Shown: positions 17,851 through 27,481, numbered from the stretch's first letter. The stretch: 64,000 nt of DNA from Azospirillum oleiclasticum (GCF_013423485.1 NZ_JABFFR010000009.1:62001-126000); one strand, 5' to 3'. Notes: generated from the letters alone by a model not told the origin. A program made the numbers and translations.

Positions 17851-18443
17851 CCGGCGACACGCTCGCTGAACTGGTCGAACGCGCCCGAGCCTGCACGGTG
17901 TGCGCGGGCGCGCTGCCGCACGGCTGCCGGCCGGTGCTGCGGGCGCGGCCGACGGCGCGGCTGCTGATCGTCGGGCAGGCGCCGGGTGCGCGGGTGCACG
18001 CAACCGGCATCCCCTGGAACGACCCGTCCGGCGACCGGCTGCGCCAGTGGCTCGCCATGGACCGCGCGGCCTTCTACGACGACCGTCGTATCGCCATCGT
18101 GCCGATGGGGCTGTGCTACCCCGGCACCGACCCCAAGGGCGGCGACTTCCCCCCGCGGCCGGAATGCGCGCCGCTCTGGCACCCGCCGCTGCGCGCGGCG
18201 CTGGCGGAGGTGCGGCTGACCCTGCTGGTCGGCCAGTACGCCCAAGCCTGGTATCTGGGCGACCGGCGCCGGCGAACGATGACGGAGACGGTAGCGGCGT
18301 GGCGCGACTTCGCCCCCGATTTCATCCCCCTGCCCCACCCGAGCTGGCGCAACACCGCGTGGCTGCGCAAGAATCCCTGGTTCGACGCCGATCTGCTGCC
18401 CCATCTGCGCGGCCGGGTAGCCGAGGCCCTGGACGGCTCCTGA
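17847..18443 (+). CDS. Uracil-DNA-glycosylase superfamily protein
   Basis: A 198-residue protein of the UDG fold. The water-activating loop is LLIVGQAPGARVHATGIPWNDPSGDRLR, and the C-terminal motif reads PLPHPSWRNTAWLRKNPWF. An N-terminal CTVC (residues ~16-19) is present, but the four-cysteine iron-sulfur set of families 4 and 5 is not complete. The family is close to the 'uracil-DNA glycosylase family protein' group common in proteobacteria, whose activity is little tested. It is translationally coupled to the sirtuin. Confidence 0.82.
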   Translation: MTGDTLAELVERARACTVCAGALPHGCRPVLRARPTARLLIVGQAPGARVHATGIPWNDPSGDRLRQWLAMDRAAFYDDRRIAIVPMGLCYPGTDPKGGDFPPRPECAPLWHPPLRAALAEVRLTLLVGQYAQAWYLGDRRRRTMTETVAAWRDFAPDFIPLPHPSWRNTAWLRKNPWFDADLLPHLRGRVAEALDGS

Positions 18444-18508
18444 CCCGAAGGGGGTGCCCTGTCTGCCGGTCTTCCCGCACGCGCGAAGGGGCTGATACAC
18501 CGGCCGTC

Positions 18509-19957
18509 ATGATCCTGGATGCGACCGCCACCGACCGGCTGGAAACCCGCTACGAGCTCGTGGTGATCGGCTCGGGCTTCGGGTCGCTGTTCTTCGTGCA
18601 GCGCTGGCTCGAGAAGCGTCCGGACAGCCGCGTGCTGGTGCTGGAATGGGGCGGGCACAACGACCATGCCTGGCAGATGGAGCACGACCGCACCTCCCCC
18701 ATCCGCCCCGGCGACACCATCGACGCCCCGCACCCGGAGAAGGAGTGGAACTTCACCATCGGGCTCGGCGGCGGGACCAACTGCTGGTACGCGCAGTCGC
18801 CGCGGCTGCACCCCAACGACTTCCGCACGAAGAGCCTTTACGGGGTCGGCCGCGACTGGCCCATGTCCTACGACGAGCTGGAGCCCTTCTACGGGCAGGC
18901 GGAGCGGATCATGTCCATCTCCGGGCCGGAGGACATCGCCGCCGTCTACCCCCGCTCCACCCCCTACCCGCAGCCGCCGCACCGCATGACCTCGGTGGAC
19001 CGGGTGATGAAGGCGGCCCAGCCCGACCGCCACTTCGTCATCCCCACCGGCCGCGCACGGCTGGCGACCGAGCAGCGCCCGGCCTGCTGCGCCAGCGGCC
19101 GCTGCTACGTCTGCCCCGCCGACGCCAAGTTCACCGCGCTGAACGGCATGCGCCCGGTGTTGGACCACCCGCGGGCGACGGTGGCGCTCGGCTGCCGGGT
19201 GACCGCCATCGAGACGGCGGGCGGTGTGGCGACCGGGGTGGTCTTCCAGAACGGCGGGCGCGAACGGCGGGTGGCCGCCGATCTGGTCGTGCTCGGCGCC
19301 AACGCCATCCACAGCCCGCACATCCTGTTGTCGTCCGGCATCGACCACCCGATGACCGGGCGCGGCCTGCACGAGCAGTTGGGCTTCGGGGTGGAGGTGC
19401 TGCTGGACGGGCTCGACAATTTCGACGGCAGCACCATCACCACCGGCATCAACCTGTCGCTGCTCGACGGCCCGTTCCGCAAGGAGCATGGCGGGGCGCT
19501 CGTCTATTTCGAGAACCGCTGGACCTACGGCCTGCGCAAGGAGTACGGGCGCTGGCGCCAGACGCTGCCGCTGGTCGTGGTGGTGGAGGACCTGCCGCAG
19601 GACGGGAACCGCGTGCTGCCCGATCCCGGCGCGCGCGCCCGCGTCGAGTACTCCGATGCCGCCGGCTACGCCCACCGCGGCGTGCAGGCCGCCATCGACA
19701 AGCTGCCGCAGGTGCTGGCCCCGCTGCCGGTGGAGGACATCATCCTGCACGCCATGCGGCGCACGGAATCGCACGTGCAGGGGACGCTGCGCATGGGCAC
19801 CGACCCGGCGGAGACGGTGGTCGACCGCCACCTCGTCCACCACGGCGTGCGCAACCTGATCGCGGTCGGCACCGCGGTCTTCCCCACCTCGGCCTGCGCC
19901 AACCCCAGCCTGACCGCCGCCGCCCTGTCGCTGTGGGCGGCGGAGCATGCGGCGTGA
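18509..19957 (+). CDS. GMC-family FAD-dependent oxidoreductase
   Basis: A 482-residue flavoenzyme. The FAD fold is at the N-terminus (LVVIGSGFGSLFFVQRWLEK), GLGGGTNCWYAQSPRLHPNDF binds the flavin, and the C-terminal part has HVQGTLRMGTDPAETVVDRHL and the GMC signature NPSLTAAALSLW. A cysteine cluster CCASGRCYVCPADAKF near residue 200 resembles GMC proteins that work with partner subunits. A small Tat-type protein follows 10 bases downstream, as in gluconate/sorbitol dehydrogenase-like complexes. The substrate cannot be predicted. Confidence 0.87.
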   Translation: MILDATATDRLETRYELVVIGSGFGSLFFVQRWLEKRPDSRVLVLEWGGHNDHAWQMEHDRTSPIRPGDTIDAPHPEKEWNFTIGLGGGTNCWYAQSPRLHPNDFRTKSLYGVGRDWPMSYDELEPFYGQAERIMSISGPEDIAAVYPRSTPYPQPPHRMTSVDRVMKAAQPDRHFVIPTGRARLATEQRPACCASGRCYVCPADAKFTALNGMRPVLDHPRATVALGCRVTAIETAGGVATGVVFQNGGRERRVAADLVVLGANAIHSPHILLSSGIDHPMTGRGLHEQLGFGVEVLLDGLDNFDGSTITTGINLSLLDGPFRKEHGGALVYFENRWTYGLRKEYGRWRQTLPLVVVVEDLPQDGNRVLPDPGARARVEYSDAAGYAHRGVQAAIDKLPQVLAPLPVEDIILHAMRRTESHVQGTLRMGTDPAETVVDRHLVHHGVRNLIAVGTAVFPTSACANPSLTAAALSLWAAEHAA

Positions 19958-19967
19958 GGAGGCTTTC

Positions 19968-20429
19968 ATGCGCGTGACCAGACGCGGCCTGCTGGCCGGC
20001 ATCGGCGGGGTGGGCGTCGCGGCGGCGGGGGGTGTCGCCCTGTTCGCCACGGCGGCGGAAGCCGGCATCGTCGAGGGGATCGTCCGCGACCGTTTCGCCC
20101 CTCTCGCCATCGATCCCGCCGAGCTCGGCCGGTTCGCCGCGGACTTCCTGGCCGCCCGCACCGGCAACGGCGCCCGCCCACCCTGGGCGGAGCCGGGGGT
20201 GCTGCCCGCCCTGTCGCGCGCCTGCTCGGTGCTCGGCATGGACGGGGTGCGCAGCCTTGCCGTGGGGCCGCTGGCCTGGCGGGTCGAAAGCCTGGAACGC
20301 TCCGTGGTGTCCGACTTCGCCCTGACCACCAACGCCGTCGAGGTCTGCGAGCGCGGCCGCGGACAGGTCCGCTATCACGGCTTCCAGGAAGCCTGCGGCA
20401 ACCCCTTCGCCCGCTTCGACCTGGAGTGA
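19968..20429 (+). CDS. Small Tat-exported partner of the GMC oxidoreductase
   Basis: A 153-residue protein with a Tat-like leader (TRRGLLAGIGGVGVAAAGGVALFATAAEAG), so export to the periplasm is expected. The mature part is helical, with the line ACSVLGMDGVRSL and a C-terminal NPFARFDLE. It resembles in layout the gamma subunits of membrane-bound GMC dehydrogenases. It directly follows the GMC gene, and the two probably form a complex. The start at ATG 19968 gives the twin-arginine motif near the N-terminus. Confidence 0.72.
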   Translation: MRVTRRGLLAGIGGVGVAAAGGVALFATAAEAGIVEGIVRDRFAPLAIDPAELGRFAADFLAARTGNGARPPWAEPGVLPALSRACSVLGMDGVRSLAVGPLAWRVESLERSVVSDFALTTNAVEVCERGRGQVRYHGFQEACGNPFARFDLE

Positions 20430-20455
20430 CGAACAGCGCCGGTCCGGCGCGCCAT

Positions 20456-20779
20456 TCACGCGATCGACCCCAGCCCCTTGGTACGGACGAGGTTCAACAG
20501 CTTGAGGGATGTCCCTCTCGGACGCTTCTCGCCACGCTCCCACTGGCTGACGAGACCTTTGGTGACATTGAGGTAGCGTGCGAAGACCGGTTGGGAAACG
20601 TCCTCGCGCTCCCGCAGCGCCCGGATCTCCTCGGGCGACAATTCCTCGATCGGGGTGAGGCAGAGTTCGTCGAACTCGCGCATCGTCCGCGGTGCCAGGA
20701 GCCCGGCATCCGACAGGTCACTGGCCGTCTCATGGATGGCTGCCAGCGCCTCACTCCGGTAGGTCTTCGCCTTCGCCAT
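20456..20779 (-). CDS. XRE-family antitoxin (HigA/RelB-like)
   Basis: A 107-residue DNA-binding antitoxin. An N-terminal region is followed by a helix-turn-helix (ALREREDVSQPVFARYLNVTKGLVSQWERGEKRP, in order) in the C-terminal half. The ATG at 20779 has GGAGG 8 bases upstream, better than the TTG nine bases earlier. Its beginning overlaps the end of the toxin gene, so toxin precedes antitoxin as in higBA loci. It is expected to repress its own operon and to neutralise the toxin by binding. Confidence 0.87.
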   Translation of the reverse strand: MAKAKTYRSEALAAIHETASDLSDAGLLAPRTMREFDELCLTPIEELSPEEIRALREREDVSQPVFARYLNVTKGLVSQWERGEKRPRGTSLKLLNLVRTKGLGSIA

Positions 20780-21164
20780 GACACGCAACCTCCGTCAGAG
20801 CCCCACGATCAAGCAGCAAAGCCAGCTCCTGCCCGTCGAGTGCCAGCATTTCCCTGGCGAGCTTCTTGAACGCCTTCACGTCCTGACCGCCGATGTTGTC
20901 CATCGCACTCTTCGGGAATCCGAAAACGAAGAAGGCCTTATCGCCGCACCGGAACAGGATGATGCTCCGGTATCCGCCGGATTCACCTTGGCCAGGGCGT
21001 GCGATCCGTTGCTTGATCACGCCACCCCCCAGGTCGGCGTCGATGAGACCGGTTTCGGCCTTGCGCACCGCAAGGCAGAGGCTTCGATCCGGAATGCCTT
21101 CCCTGCTCGCGAACCTCACGAACCATTTGTTCTTGAACACCCGCACGGACAGCCACCCGATCAC
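20751..21164 (-). CDS. RelE/HigB-type toxin
   Basis: A 137-residue protein beginning at a GTG. The core has FKNKWFVRFASREGI, the block LGGGVIKQRIARPGQGESGGYRSIILFRCGDKAFFVFGFPKS, and a helical tail (VKAFKKLAREMLAL). This is the arrangement of the HigB/RelE superfamily of mRNA interferases, with basic residues and a YRSI strand in place. It overlaps the downstream antitoxin by 29 bases. A shorter start at the GTG before FKNKW is possible. The pair is chromosomal here and outside the inserted element. Confidence 0.85.
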   Translation of the reverse strand: MIGWLSVRVFKNKWFVRFASREGIPDRSLCLAVRKAETGLIDADLGGGVIKQRIARPGQGESGGYRSIILFRCGDKAFFVFGFPKSAMDNIGGQDVKAFKKLAREMLALDGQELALLLDRGALTEVACHGEGEDLPE

Positions 21165-21250
21165 ACAAAGTATGACACCGGGTGCTACACGTCAACGAAC
21201 CCGGAGGCGTGATCGACCATACGCTTCCCTTGGCCCGGCCGGACCGCGAC

Positions 21251-21667
21251 CTATCGCCCCCCGGTCGTCTCGATGCGGTCCATGTCCTCGTCGGAGAGGC
21301 CGAAATGGTGGCCGATCTCGTGGATCAGGACGTGGCGGATGACGTGGAACAGGTCCTCCCCCGTCTCGCACCAGTAATCCAGGATCGGGCGGCGGTAGAG
21401 GTAGATGGCGTCGAAGTCCGTCCGCACGTCGATCACACTCTGCCGCGTCATATCCACGCCGCGGTACAGGCCCAGCAGGTCGAAGGGGCTTTCCAGTTCC
21501 ATGTCGCGCTCGGTCTCCTCGTCGGGGAAGTCCTCGACGCGGATCAGCACGTTGCCCACATGGGACAGGAGTTCCCGGGGGATGGTGTCCAACGCCTCCT
21601 CCGCCATCGTCTCGAAATCGGCGATGGTCGGCGGTGTGGTGAAAGGCCGCGGTGGCTTCTGGGTCAT
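21251..21667 (-). CDS. Zincin-like metallopeptidase domain protein
   Basis: A 138-residue protein of the small 'metallopeptidase family' (DUF1025-like). The metal motif VLIHEIGHHFGLSDEDMDRIE near the C-terminus provides HExxHxxGxxD. Proteolysis has not been shown for the family as far as I know. The start is ATG 21667. It is a single gene, divergent from phhB. Confidence 0.85.
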   Translation of the reverse strand: MTQKPPRPFTTPPTIADFETMAEEALDTIPRELLSHVGNVLIRVEDFPDEETERDMELESPFDLLGLYRGVDMTRQSVIDVRTDFDAIYLYRRPILDYWCETGEDLFHVIRHVLIHEIGHHFGLSDEDMDRIETTGGR

Positions 21668-21738
21668 GGCGGTACGATACTTAGCGGAGCGGGCCGCCGA
21701 CGCCAAGCGGTGGCGCGACAAAAGAAGGAGGTACGTCC

Positions 21739-22041
21739 ATGTCGGAAAAGCTGGTGGGTGCCAAGCGCCAGACCGCGCTGAAGGAGCTGCACGGCTGGGC
21801 CGAGGTTCTGGAGCGGGACGCCATCCGCAAGACCTACCATTTCCCGGACTTTCCCACCGCCTGGGGCTTCATGAACCAGGTAGCCCTGCTGACCGAGAAG
21901 TGCGGCCACCATCCCGAATGGTTCAACGACCGCGGCCGGGTCGAGATCATCCTGTTCACGCGCGAGGTGGACGGCGTCACTGGAAAGGATGTGGAGCTGG
22001 CCCACCGCATCGACCAGATGGCGCCCGCGCACGACCGCTGA
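21739..22041 (+). CDS. phhB: Pterin-4a-carbinolamine dehydratase
   Basis: A 100-residue enzyme that dehydrates 4a-hydroxytetrahydrobiopterin formed by aromatic amino acid hydroxylases. The family core is complete: FPDFPTAWGFMNQVALLTEK, GHHPEWFNDRGRVEI and a final LAHRIDQMA. The length is normal. The ribosome site AGGAGG lies upstream. No hydroxylase gene is near, so the partner reaction is elsewhere in the genome or the protein acts in another role. Confidence 0.93.
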   Translation: MSEKLVGAKRQTALKELHGWAEVLERDAIRKTYHFPDFPTAWGFMNQVALLTEKCGHHPEWFNDRGRVEIILFTREVDGVTGKDVELAHRIDQMAPAHDR

Positions 22042-22139
22042 GCGGTACCGCCCCGTCGGCGCGGTGATCGGGAACGTCCGGCGCCATCGCCGGTTGGTCG
22101 ACCAATGACCGCCACGGCGGTTGCTGGGGTAGACCGACC

Positions 22140-22418
22140 ATGTCGACACGATTCACGATCGCCGCGCTGATCTATGGGATGGTCACCGCCGTGCTGTTCG
22201 GCGGCGGCACCGTTCTCGTGCTCTCCGTTCCCGCCCTGGCCGCGCAAGCCATGTGGCTGCTGCCGGCCATCGTCGGCGCCAGCGTCCTGGTGGCCGGGCC
22301 GATCGCGTGGTGGCTGGCGCCGCGGCTGCGGCTGCGTTCCCGACACGACAGCCGTGTGCGGCACCAGGATGAAGCGGGCCACTGGATCCCGCGGCATCCA
22401 GCGGAACGGGGTGCGTGA
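22140..22418 (+). CDS. Small membrane protein, 92 aa
   Basis: Two hydrophobic helices (residues ~7-30 and ~38-60) followed by a basic, polar tail of ~30 residues. No motif points to a function. It lies between phhB and the convergent modD-like gene, with normal codon use. It is probably a cytoplasmic-membrane protein with the tail inside, judging by the positive charges after the second helix. Confidence 0.6.
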   Translation: MSTRFTIAALIYGMVTAVLFGGGTVLVLSVPALAAQAMWLLPAIVGASVLVAGPIAWWLAPRLRLRSRHDSRVRHQDEAGHWIPRHPAERGA

Positions 22419-22424
22419 GCCGGC

Positions 22425-23252
22425 TCAGACCGGCTCCAGCGTCACCTTGACGTCGGCGGGCTTCGCGAAATACGGGGCCGACGTGACCAGCACGGCGCAG
22501 CCGGCCGCGGCGTAGGCGGCGGCGTTGGTCTCGTCCACGCCGCCGGCCGCCGCGATCACCGGGGCCGGGGCTAGACCCCGCGTACGCGCCACCACCCGCG
22601 CCGCCGCCTCCGGCGGCAGCTTTTCGAGCTGGATGACGTCGGCACCGGCCTCGGCCAGCATCACCGCGTCCTCGACGGAGTCCGTCTCCACCACCAGCCG
22701 CTTTTCCGGCAGCCGGCGCTTGAGGTCGGCGATCCAGTCCGCCGCCGGACGGTCGAGGAAGGCGCGGTGCTCCGGAAAGATCAGCAGCGTCTCCGACAGG
22801 CCCAGCCGGTGCATGGTCGCCCCGCCCGCCTGCACCGCCTTGACCGCGATGGGTTTGGCGCCCGGAAAGCTCTTGCGGGTGCAGGCGACAGCGGTGCCGG
22901 GGGCGGCGTCCACGATGCGGCGCGCCCGCGTGGCGATGCCGGAGGCGTATTCCATCAGCGTCTGCGCCACCTTCCACGCCCGGTGCAGCGACCCGGCCGT
23001 GCCGGTGGCGGTCAGCAGCAGCGCCCCCGGCTCCACCTCCGTGCCGCTCGCCACCACGTCGGCGGGCACCGCGCCGACGCGGGTGAAGAGCGCCGCGGCC
23101 TCCTCGCCGGCGCAGACCACCATGGCCCCGCGCGCCGCGAAGCGGATGCGGGCGGGACGCTGGGCGATGCCCAGTGCATCGGTGGTGAGATCGCCGTAAG
23201 GGACGTCCTGCGCCAGCATCGCGTCGAGTGCGGCGTCCGTCAGCGTGATCAC
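22425..23252 (-). CDS. modD: ModD-like quinolinate phosphoribosyltransferase homologue
   Basis: A 275-residue protein of the NadC superfamily. Family blocks seen are DVPYGDLTTDALG, QTLMEYASGIATRARRIVD, CTRKSFPGAKPIAVKAVQAGG, VETDSVEDAVMLAEAGADVIQLEKL and AAGGVDETNAAAYAAAG. The TRKSFPG form in place of the TRKT of NadC is typical of ModD proteins found with molybdate genes; no molybdate transporter is adjacent here. Its GTG start overlaps the corA stop (GTGA). The real substrate of ModD is not settled. Confidence 0.82.
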   Translation of the reverse strand: MITLTDAALDAMLAQDVPYGDLTTDALGIAQRPARIRFAARGAMVVCAGEEAAALFTRVGAVPADVVASGTEVEPGALLLTATGTAGSLHRAWKVAQTLMEYASGIATRARRIVDAAPGTAVACTRKSFPGAKPIAVKAVQAGGATMHRLGLSETLLIFPEHRAFLDRPAADWIADLKRRLPEKRLVVETDSVEDAVMLAEAGADVIQLEKLPPEAAARVVARTRGLAPAPVIAAAGGVDETNAAAYAAAGCAVLVTSAPYFAKPADVKVTLEPV

Positions 23253-24235
23253 AGCCACCCCCGCCGCCGGAAGTACCAGAGCGGCAGGATGGCCGACACG
23301 ATCATCAGGGCGATCGCCATCGGGTAACCCCAGGACCAGTGCAGTTCCGGCATGTTCTCGAAGTTCATGCCATAGGCCGACGCGATCAGCGTCGGCGGCA
23401 GGAAGGCAACGGCGACGACCGAGAAGATCTTGATGATGCCGTTCTGCTCGATGTTGATCAGCCCCAGCGTGGCGTCGAGCAGGAAGTTCACCTCGTGCGC
23501 CAGGAAACCGGCGTGCTCGTTCAGGGAGCGCAGGTCGCGGGTGACGGTCTTCAGGAGCGCCTTCTGCTCCTTGCCGAGCCGCCCGGTGGTGACGGAGGTG
23601 AGGAAGGCGACCAGCCGGTCGAGGCTGGCCAGGCTGTCGCGCACCTTGTGCACGAGGTCGCCGGCGCGCCCCACCCCCTTCAGCACGTCCTGCAGCTCGT
23701 CCGGCTGCCGGCCGCGACGGCGCTTGTGCTCCAGCCCGTCGGTGAAGATGCGGGCGGACAGCCCGTCGATGCGCCCGCCGACCAGCTCGATCACGTCGGC
23801 CACCCGGTCGATCACCGCGTCGAGGATGCCGAGCAGCGCGTCGTCCGCGCTCGCCAGCAGCTCGGGCTGTCGCCCGGTGCGGGCGGCGAAGGTGGCGACC
23901 GAGCGCGGCTCGGTGAAGCGCAGCGTGATCATGTGGCGGGGGGTCAGCACGAAGGTGACCTCTCCCTGCTCCGGCATCGGCGTATCGGCGCGCGCGATGA
24001 CGGTGGCGGTGAGGTAGACGGCGTCGCCCTCCACATAGGTGGTGCTGGACGCCTCGATCTCCCGCATCTCCTCGCGGGTCGGCAATTCGCAGCCGGTGAG
24101 CGCGCCCACCCGCGCCCGCTCCGCGTCGTCGGGGCGCAGCAGGTCGATCCACACCGTGCCCGGCGGCAGCGTGTCGGACGCGCCCAGCGGCTGCTCGATG
24201 ACCCGGCCGTCGACCCGCCCGTAGACGGTGATCAC
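23249..24235 (-). CDS. corA: CorA-family magnesium/cation transporter
   Basis: A 328-residue inner-membrane channel. A long cytoplasmic funnel domain (residues 1-~265) is followed by two C-terminal membrane helices. The selectivity motif [18 protein letters not shown] ends helix 1 with the conserved GMN. Both ends overlap their neighbours in GTGA (folD upstream, modD downstream), so the cluster is translated as a unit. Zinc transport (ZntB type) cannot be excluded. Confidence 0.92.
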   Translation of the reverse strand: MITVYGRVDGRVIEQPLGASDTLPPGTVWIDLLRPDDAERARVGALTGCELPTREEMREIEASSTTYVEGDAVYLTATVIARADTPMPEQGEVTFVLTPRHMITLRFTEPRSVATFAARTGRQPELLASADDALLGILDAVIDRVADVIELVGGRIDGLSARIFTDGLEHKRRRGRQPDELQDVLKGVGRAGDLVHKVRDSLASLDRLVAFLTSVTTGRLGKEQKALLKTVTRDLRSLNEHAGFLAHEVNFLLDATLGLINIEQNGIIKIFSVVAVAFLPPTLIASAYGMNFENMPELHWSWGYPMAIALMIVSAILPLWYFRRRGWL

Positions 24236-25137
24236 GGGGCGGCCTCGGCCGGCACGGGTGCCCCGGCCGCGCGGCAGGCTGACGCCAGCGTGTTCAGCAT
24301 CAGGCAGGCGATCGTCATCGGCCCCACCCCGCCCGGCACCGGCGTGACCGCCGACGCCACCTGCATCGCCTCCTCGAACGCCACATCGCCGACCAGCCGC
24401 GTCTTGCCCGGCTCGGCCGTCGACACGCGGTTCATGCCGACGTCGATGACCACCGCGCCCGGCTTGATCCAGTCGCCGCGCACCAGCTCGGGCCGTCCGA
24501 CGGCGGCCACCAGGATGTCGGCGCGCCGGCACTCCTCCGCGATGTCCACGGTGCGGGAATGGGCGATGGTCACCGTGCAGTCGGCCTGGAGCAGGAGCTG
24601 CGCCATCGGCTTGCCGACGATGTTGGAGCGGCCGATCACCAGCGCCCGCCGGCCGCGCAGGTTCCGCCCCATGACGTCGCGCACCAGCATCAGGCAGCCC
24701 AGCGGCGTGCAGGGGATGGTGGCGCCGGGGATGCCGGCCGCGAGCTTGCCGGCGTTCACCACATGGAAGCCGTCCACGTCCTTGGCCGGGTCGATGGCGG
24801 CCAGCGCGCGGGCGGTGTCGATGTGCTTGGGAAGCGGTAGCTGGACCAGGATTCCGTTGACCGCCGGGTCGGCGTTGAGGCGCTCGATCAGCTCCAGAAG
24901 CTGCTGCTCGGTGGCCTCGGCCGGCAAGCGGTGGTCGAAGGAGGCCATGCCCGCCTCCTGCGTCGCCTTGCCCTTGGAGCGCACATAGACCTGGCTCGCC
25001 GGGTCCTCGCCGACCAGCACGACGGCAAGGCCGGGGGTCACGCCGAAATCGCGCTTCAGCGACCACACCTTCTTGGCGACGCGGGCGCGCAGGCCGAGCG
25101 CGAACTGCTTGCCGTCGATGATCCTGGCCTCAGCCAT
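24232..25137 (-). CDS. folD: Bifunctional methylenetetrahydrofolate dehydrogenase/cyclohydrolase
   Basis: A 301-residue enzyme interconverting 5,10-methylene- and 10-formyl-THF with NADP. It has [23 protein letters not shown] with the catalytic Lys, [27 protein letters not shown] and the NADP site [34 protein letters not shown] closes the protein. The length is typical. It overlaps the DUF167 gene by 8 bases. Confidence 0.96.
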   Translation of the reverse strand: MAEARIIDGKQFALGLRARVAKKVWSLKRDFGVTPGLAVVLVGEDPASQVYVRSKGKATQEAGMASFDHRLPAEATEQQLLELIERLNADPAVNGILVQLPLPKHIDTARALAAIDPAKDVDGFHVVNAGKLAAGIPGATIPCTPLGCLMLVRDVMGRNLRGRRALVIGRSNIVGKPMAQLLLQADCTVTIAHSRTVDIAEECRRADILVAAVGRPELVRGDWIKPGAVVIDVGMNRVSTAEPGKTRLVGDVAFEEAMQVASAVTPVPGGVGPMTIACLMLNTLASACRAAGAPVPAEAAP

Positions 25138-25465
25138 GGCTCCCCCCGTCCTCCAGCGTCGCCGGCAGGCGCCGCATCAGTTCGGCCGGATCGCCGGCCA
25201 CATGCAGGATCTTGTTGCGGTCGGCGGCCCCGGCCAGCACCGTGATGCCGGTCCTGGGCACGCCCCACGCCTTGGACAACAGTTTCACGACCGCCGCGTT
25301 CGCCTTGCCGTCCTCCGGCACGGCGGTCACCGCGACCTTCAGCGCCTTGCCCCCGTCCGCGGTGTCGGCGGTGCCGGTGACGGCGTTGCGCGACGCCTTG
25401 GGCGTCACCCGCAGCGCCACCCGCACGCCGTCGGCGACCGGGGTGAAGGGACCGGGTGCCGCCAT
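25130..25465 (-). CDS. DUF167/YggU family protein
   Basis: A 111-residue small basic protein. The family core [40 protein letters not shown] and [19 protein letters not shown] is intact. Function unknown. The gene often sits next to yggT, as here, with 5 bases between them, and overlaps folD downstream. Confidence 0.92.
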   Translation of the reverse strand: MAAPGPFTPVADGVRVALRVTPKASRNAVTGTADTADGGKALKVAVTAVPEDGKANAAVVKLLSKAWGVPRTGITVLAGAADRNKILHVAGDPAELMRRLPATLEDGGSHG

Positions 25466-25470
25466 GCCCG

Positions 25471-25755
25471 TCAGAACCGTGGCCAGTATTCGGCGAGCAG
25501 GTTGCGGACGAAGAAGACCAGCAGGATCAGCACCATCGGCGACAGGTCGATGCCGCCGAAGTTGGGCAGGATGCCGCGGATGGGACGCAGCAGCGGTTCG
25601 GTGATGCGGTAGAGGAAATCGCCGATCACATAGATCGCGCGGTTGTTGGTGTTGATCACGTTGAACGCGATCAGCCAGCTCAGCACCGCCTGGGCGATGA
25701 GCAGCCAGACGAAGATGCCGAGGACGGTGTCGATGAGCATGTAGAGCGCAATCAT
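25471..25755 (-). CDS. yggT: YggT family membrane protein
   Basis: A 94-residue protein with hydrophobic segments at residues ~2-28 and ~68-88 and the family line YRITEPLLRPIRGILPNFGGIDLSP between them. It is found widely beside DUF167 genes and has been linked to osmotic stress and cell-division processes, but no mechanism is known to me. It is the first gene of the minus-strand run to modD. Confidence 0.92.
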   Translation of the reverse strand: MIALYMLIDTVLGIFVWLLIAQAVLSWLIAFNVINTNNRAIYVIGDFLYRITEPLLRPIRGILPNFGGIDLSPMVLILLVFFVRNLLAEYWPRF

Positions 25756-25871
25756 TCCGCGGGTCCGTCCCTCGCTGCCGTGTGCGACGGCACCCTAAAC
25801 GGAGCCGCGGGGGCTGGCAAGGGCCGCCGGGCGGGGAGCCCGGCGGGCGGCGGTGCGCGGATTCGCGGGGG

Positions 25872-26297
25872 CTACTTCACGCCCTTGCCGTTGAAGAAGG
25901 GGCCGTATTTCCGGTCGGTGCCCTGGATGTGCTTGACCAGCCAGTTCTTGAGGAAGTTCATGACCTCCATGCTCAGCGTGGCGGTGGCGCCGCTGTGGTA
26001 TTTCTGCTGCACCTCGATCACCTGCCGGGTCAGCGCCTCGTGCTCGGCGCGGTGGGCGGCCATGTCGGGATAGCCGTGCTGCTGCATGAAGCGCTCCTCG
26101 TTGGCGAAGTGCGTCTTCGTGTAGGTGATCAGCCCGTCCAGGATTTTGCCGAGCGCGTCCTTGCCGCGCCCGCCCTGCACCGCGTCGAACAGCTCGTTCA
26201 CCATGGCGACGAGCCTCTTGTGCTCGTCGTCGAACTGGGTGACGCCCACGCTCATCTTGGTGGTCCACTCCATCAGCGGCATGTTTCCGTCCCCCAT
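25872..26297 (-). CDS. Bacteriohemerythrin
   Basis: A 141-residue O2-binding di-iron protein. All iron ligands of the family are visible: DDEHKRL, HFANEERFM, HRAEHEALTRQV and HIQGTDRKYG. The length is standard for single-domain hemerythrins. A second start at ATG 26282 (MPLMEW) has a better purine-rich site and may be the true one. It probably stores or senses oxygen for a motile microaerophile. Confidence 0.93.
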   Translation of the reverse strand: MGDGNMPLMEWTTKMSVGVTQFDDEHKRLVAMVNELFDAVQGGRGKDALGKILDGLITYTKTHFANEERFMQQHGYPDMAAHRAEHEALTRQVIEVQQKYHSGATATLSMEVMNFLKNWLVKHIQGTDRKYGPFFNGKGVK

Positions 26298-26419
26298 CGC
26301 GGCCGAATCTTGCTTGGACCGCGAAGGCTACTGGGATCACGTCCGCGCTTCAACGCCGCCCCGCCGGCACGGCACCCCCCGCGGCAACGCGTCGCTCCCC
26401 GGCCGGCGTCGGCGCCGGT

Positions 26420-27481
26420 TCAGCCGGTGGCCGGTGCGATGCCGCGCAGCACGGCGGCCAGCTCCTCCGCCTGCACCCGGGCGGCGGGGAGCGCCGGGGA
26501 ATTCTCCGCCTCGGCGCGCGCCAGTGCGGCGGCGACGGTCGTCTCCAGCGCGGCAAGGCGGCGCTCCAGACCCTCCTGTATGGCCTCGACACGCGCCGGC
26601 CGCAGCGGCGCGCGGAGTGCGGCGCACAGGCGCTGGACGCAGCCGGCCTGCCGGATCAGGCTGCGGAAGAAGGTGCCGCCGCGCTCCGGCCGCGCCGCGG
26701 CCTTCTCCAGCATCGTCAGCAGCGTTTCCGAAAGCTGGCCAAGGGCCCGTGCGAAGGTGTCGAACGCCTGCTGGTCGGCCGTCTCGACGAAGGCGGTGCG
26801 CTCCTCCTCCTCCGCTGCCAACGCGTCCAGGAGGCGCAGGACCACGACCAGCAGATTGTCGACCTGCGCCACGACGGAGGCGTTGTCGTACAGCGTCAGC
26901 AGGTCGCGGCCGATCAGGAAGGCATCGACGGTGGCCGTCGCCTGACGCAACGCCACCCGCGCCACCCGCCGCGAGCGGTAGGCCAGTTCCTCCGCCAACT
27001 TCCGATCGCCCAGCGTCTCCACCACCCAGCGCAGCCCCTCCAGCCGCAGCAGGTCGTAGGACAGTGCGGACAGGTCGGGAAAGTCACGCGACTCCAGCGC
27101 CGTCCGCAGCGCCTCGGAACTGCGGTCGGCGCGGTGCAGCACCGCGTCGGCCAGCACCACCGGCAGCGGCAGCCCGCCTCCCGGCCGTGCCCCGCCGGCC
27201 ACCACCGGCCGCAGCGCGGCGTAGGCGTCGGCGAGCGTGATCAGGTCCGGCGCGCTCTCGGTGTCACGCAGCACCGCGGCCATCCAGGCCTCCAGCGCCG
27301 GCAGGTACACGCGCTCCAGGGCCGGGCGCAGCAGGCGGAGCATGTCCTCGCGGTGCGGCTTTATGCCGTGCTGGAGCGCGAAGGCGCGGACCAGCGCGTC
27401 CGACCGTTCGGGCGCGTCCAGCATGCGGGCGATGCGCAACGCTTCGCGCACCACGGGGAGGGAGGGGGGCGTCCGCTTCAC
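26420..27481 (-). CDS. Uncharacterised helical protein, 353 aa
   Basis: Not recognised. The protein is almost entirely alpha-helical and rich in Ala, Arg, Leu and Glu, with no signal peptide or membrane helix. Segments such as LLVVVLRLLDALAAEEEERTAF and VEAIQEGLERRLAALETTVAAALARAE suggest bundles or coiled coils. It lies alone between the hemerythrin gene and a divergent DUF3072 gene. The GTG start at 27481 lies in a G-rich leader. It looks like a lineage-specific gene; no function is proposed. Confidence 0.65.
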   Translation of the reverse strand: MKRTPPSLPVVREALRIARMLDAPERSDALVRAFALQHGIKPHREDMLRLLRPALERVYLPALEAWMAAVLRDTESAPDLITLADAYAALRPVVAGGARPGGGLPLPVVLADAVLHRADRSSEALRTALESRDFPDLSALSYDLLRLEGLRWVVETLGDRKLAEELAYRSRRVARVALRQATATVDAFLIGRDLLTLYDNASVVAQVDNLLVVVLRLLDALAAEEEERTAFVETADQQAFDTFARALGQLSETLLTMLEKAAARPERGGTFFRSLIRQAGCVQRLCAALRAPLRPARVEAIQEGLERRLAALETTVAAALARAEAENSPALPAARVQAEELAAVLRGIAPATG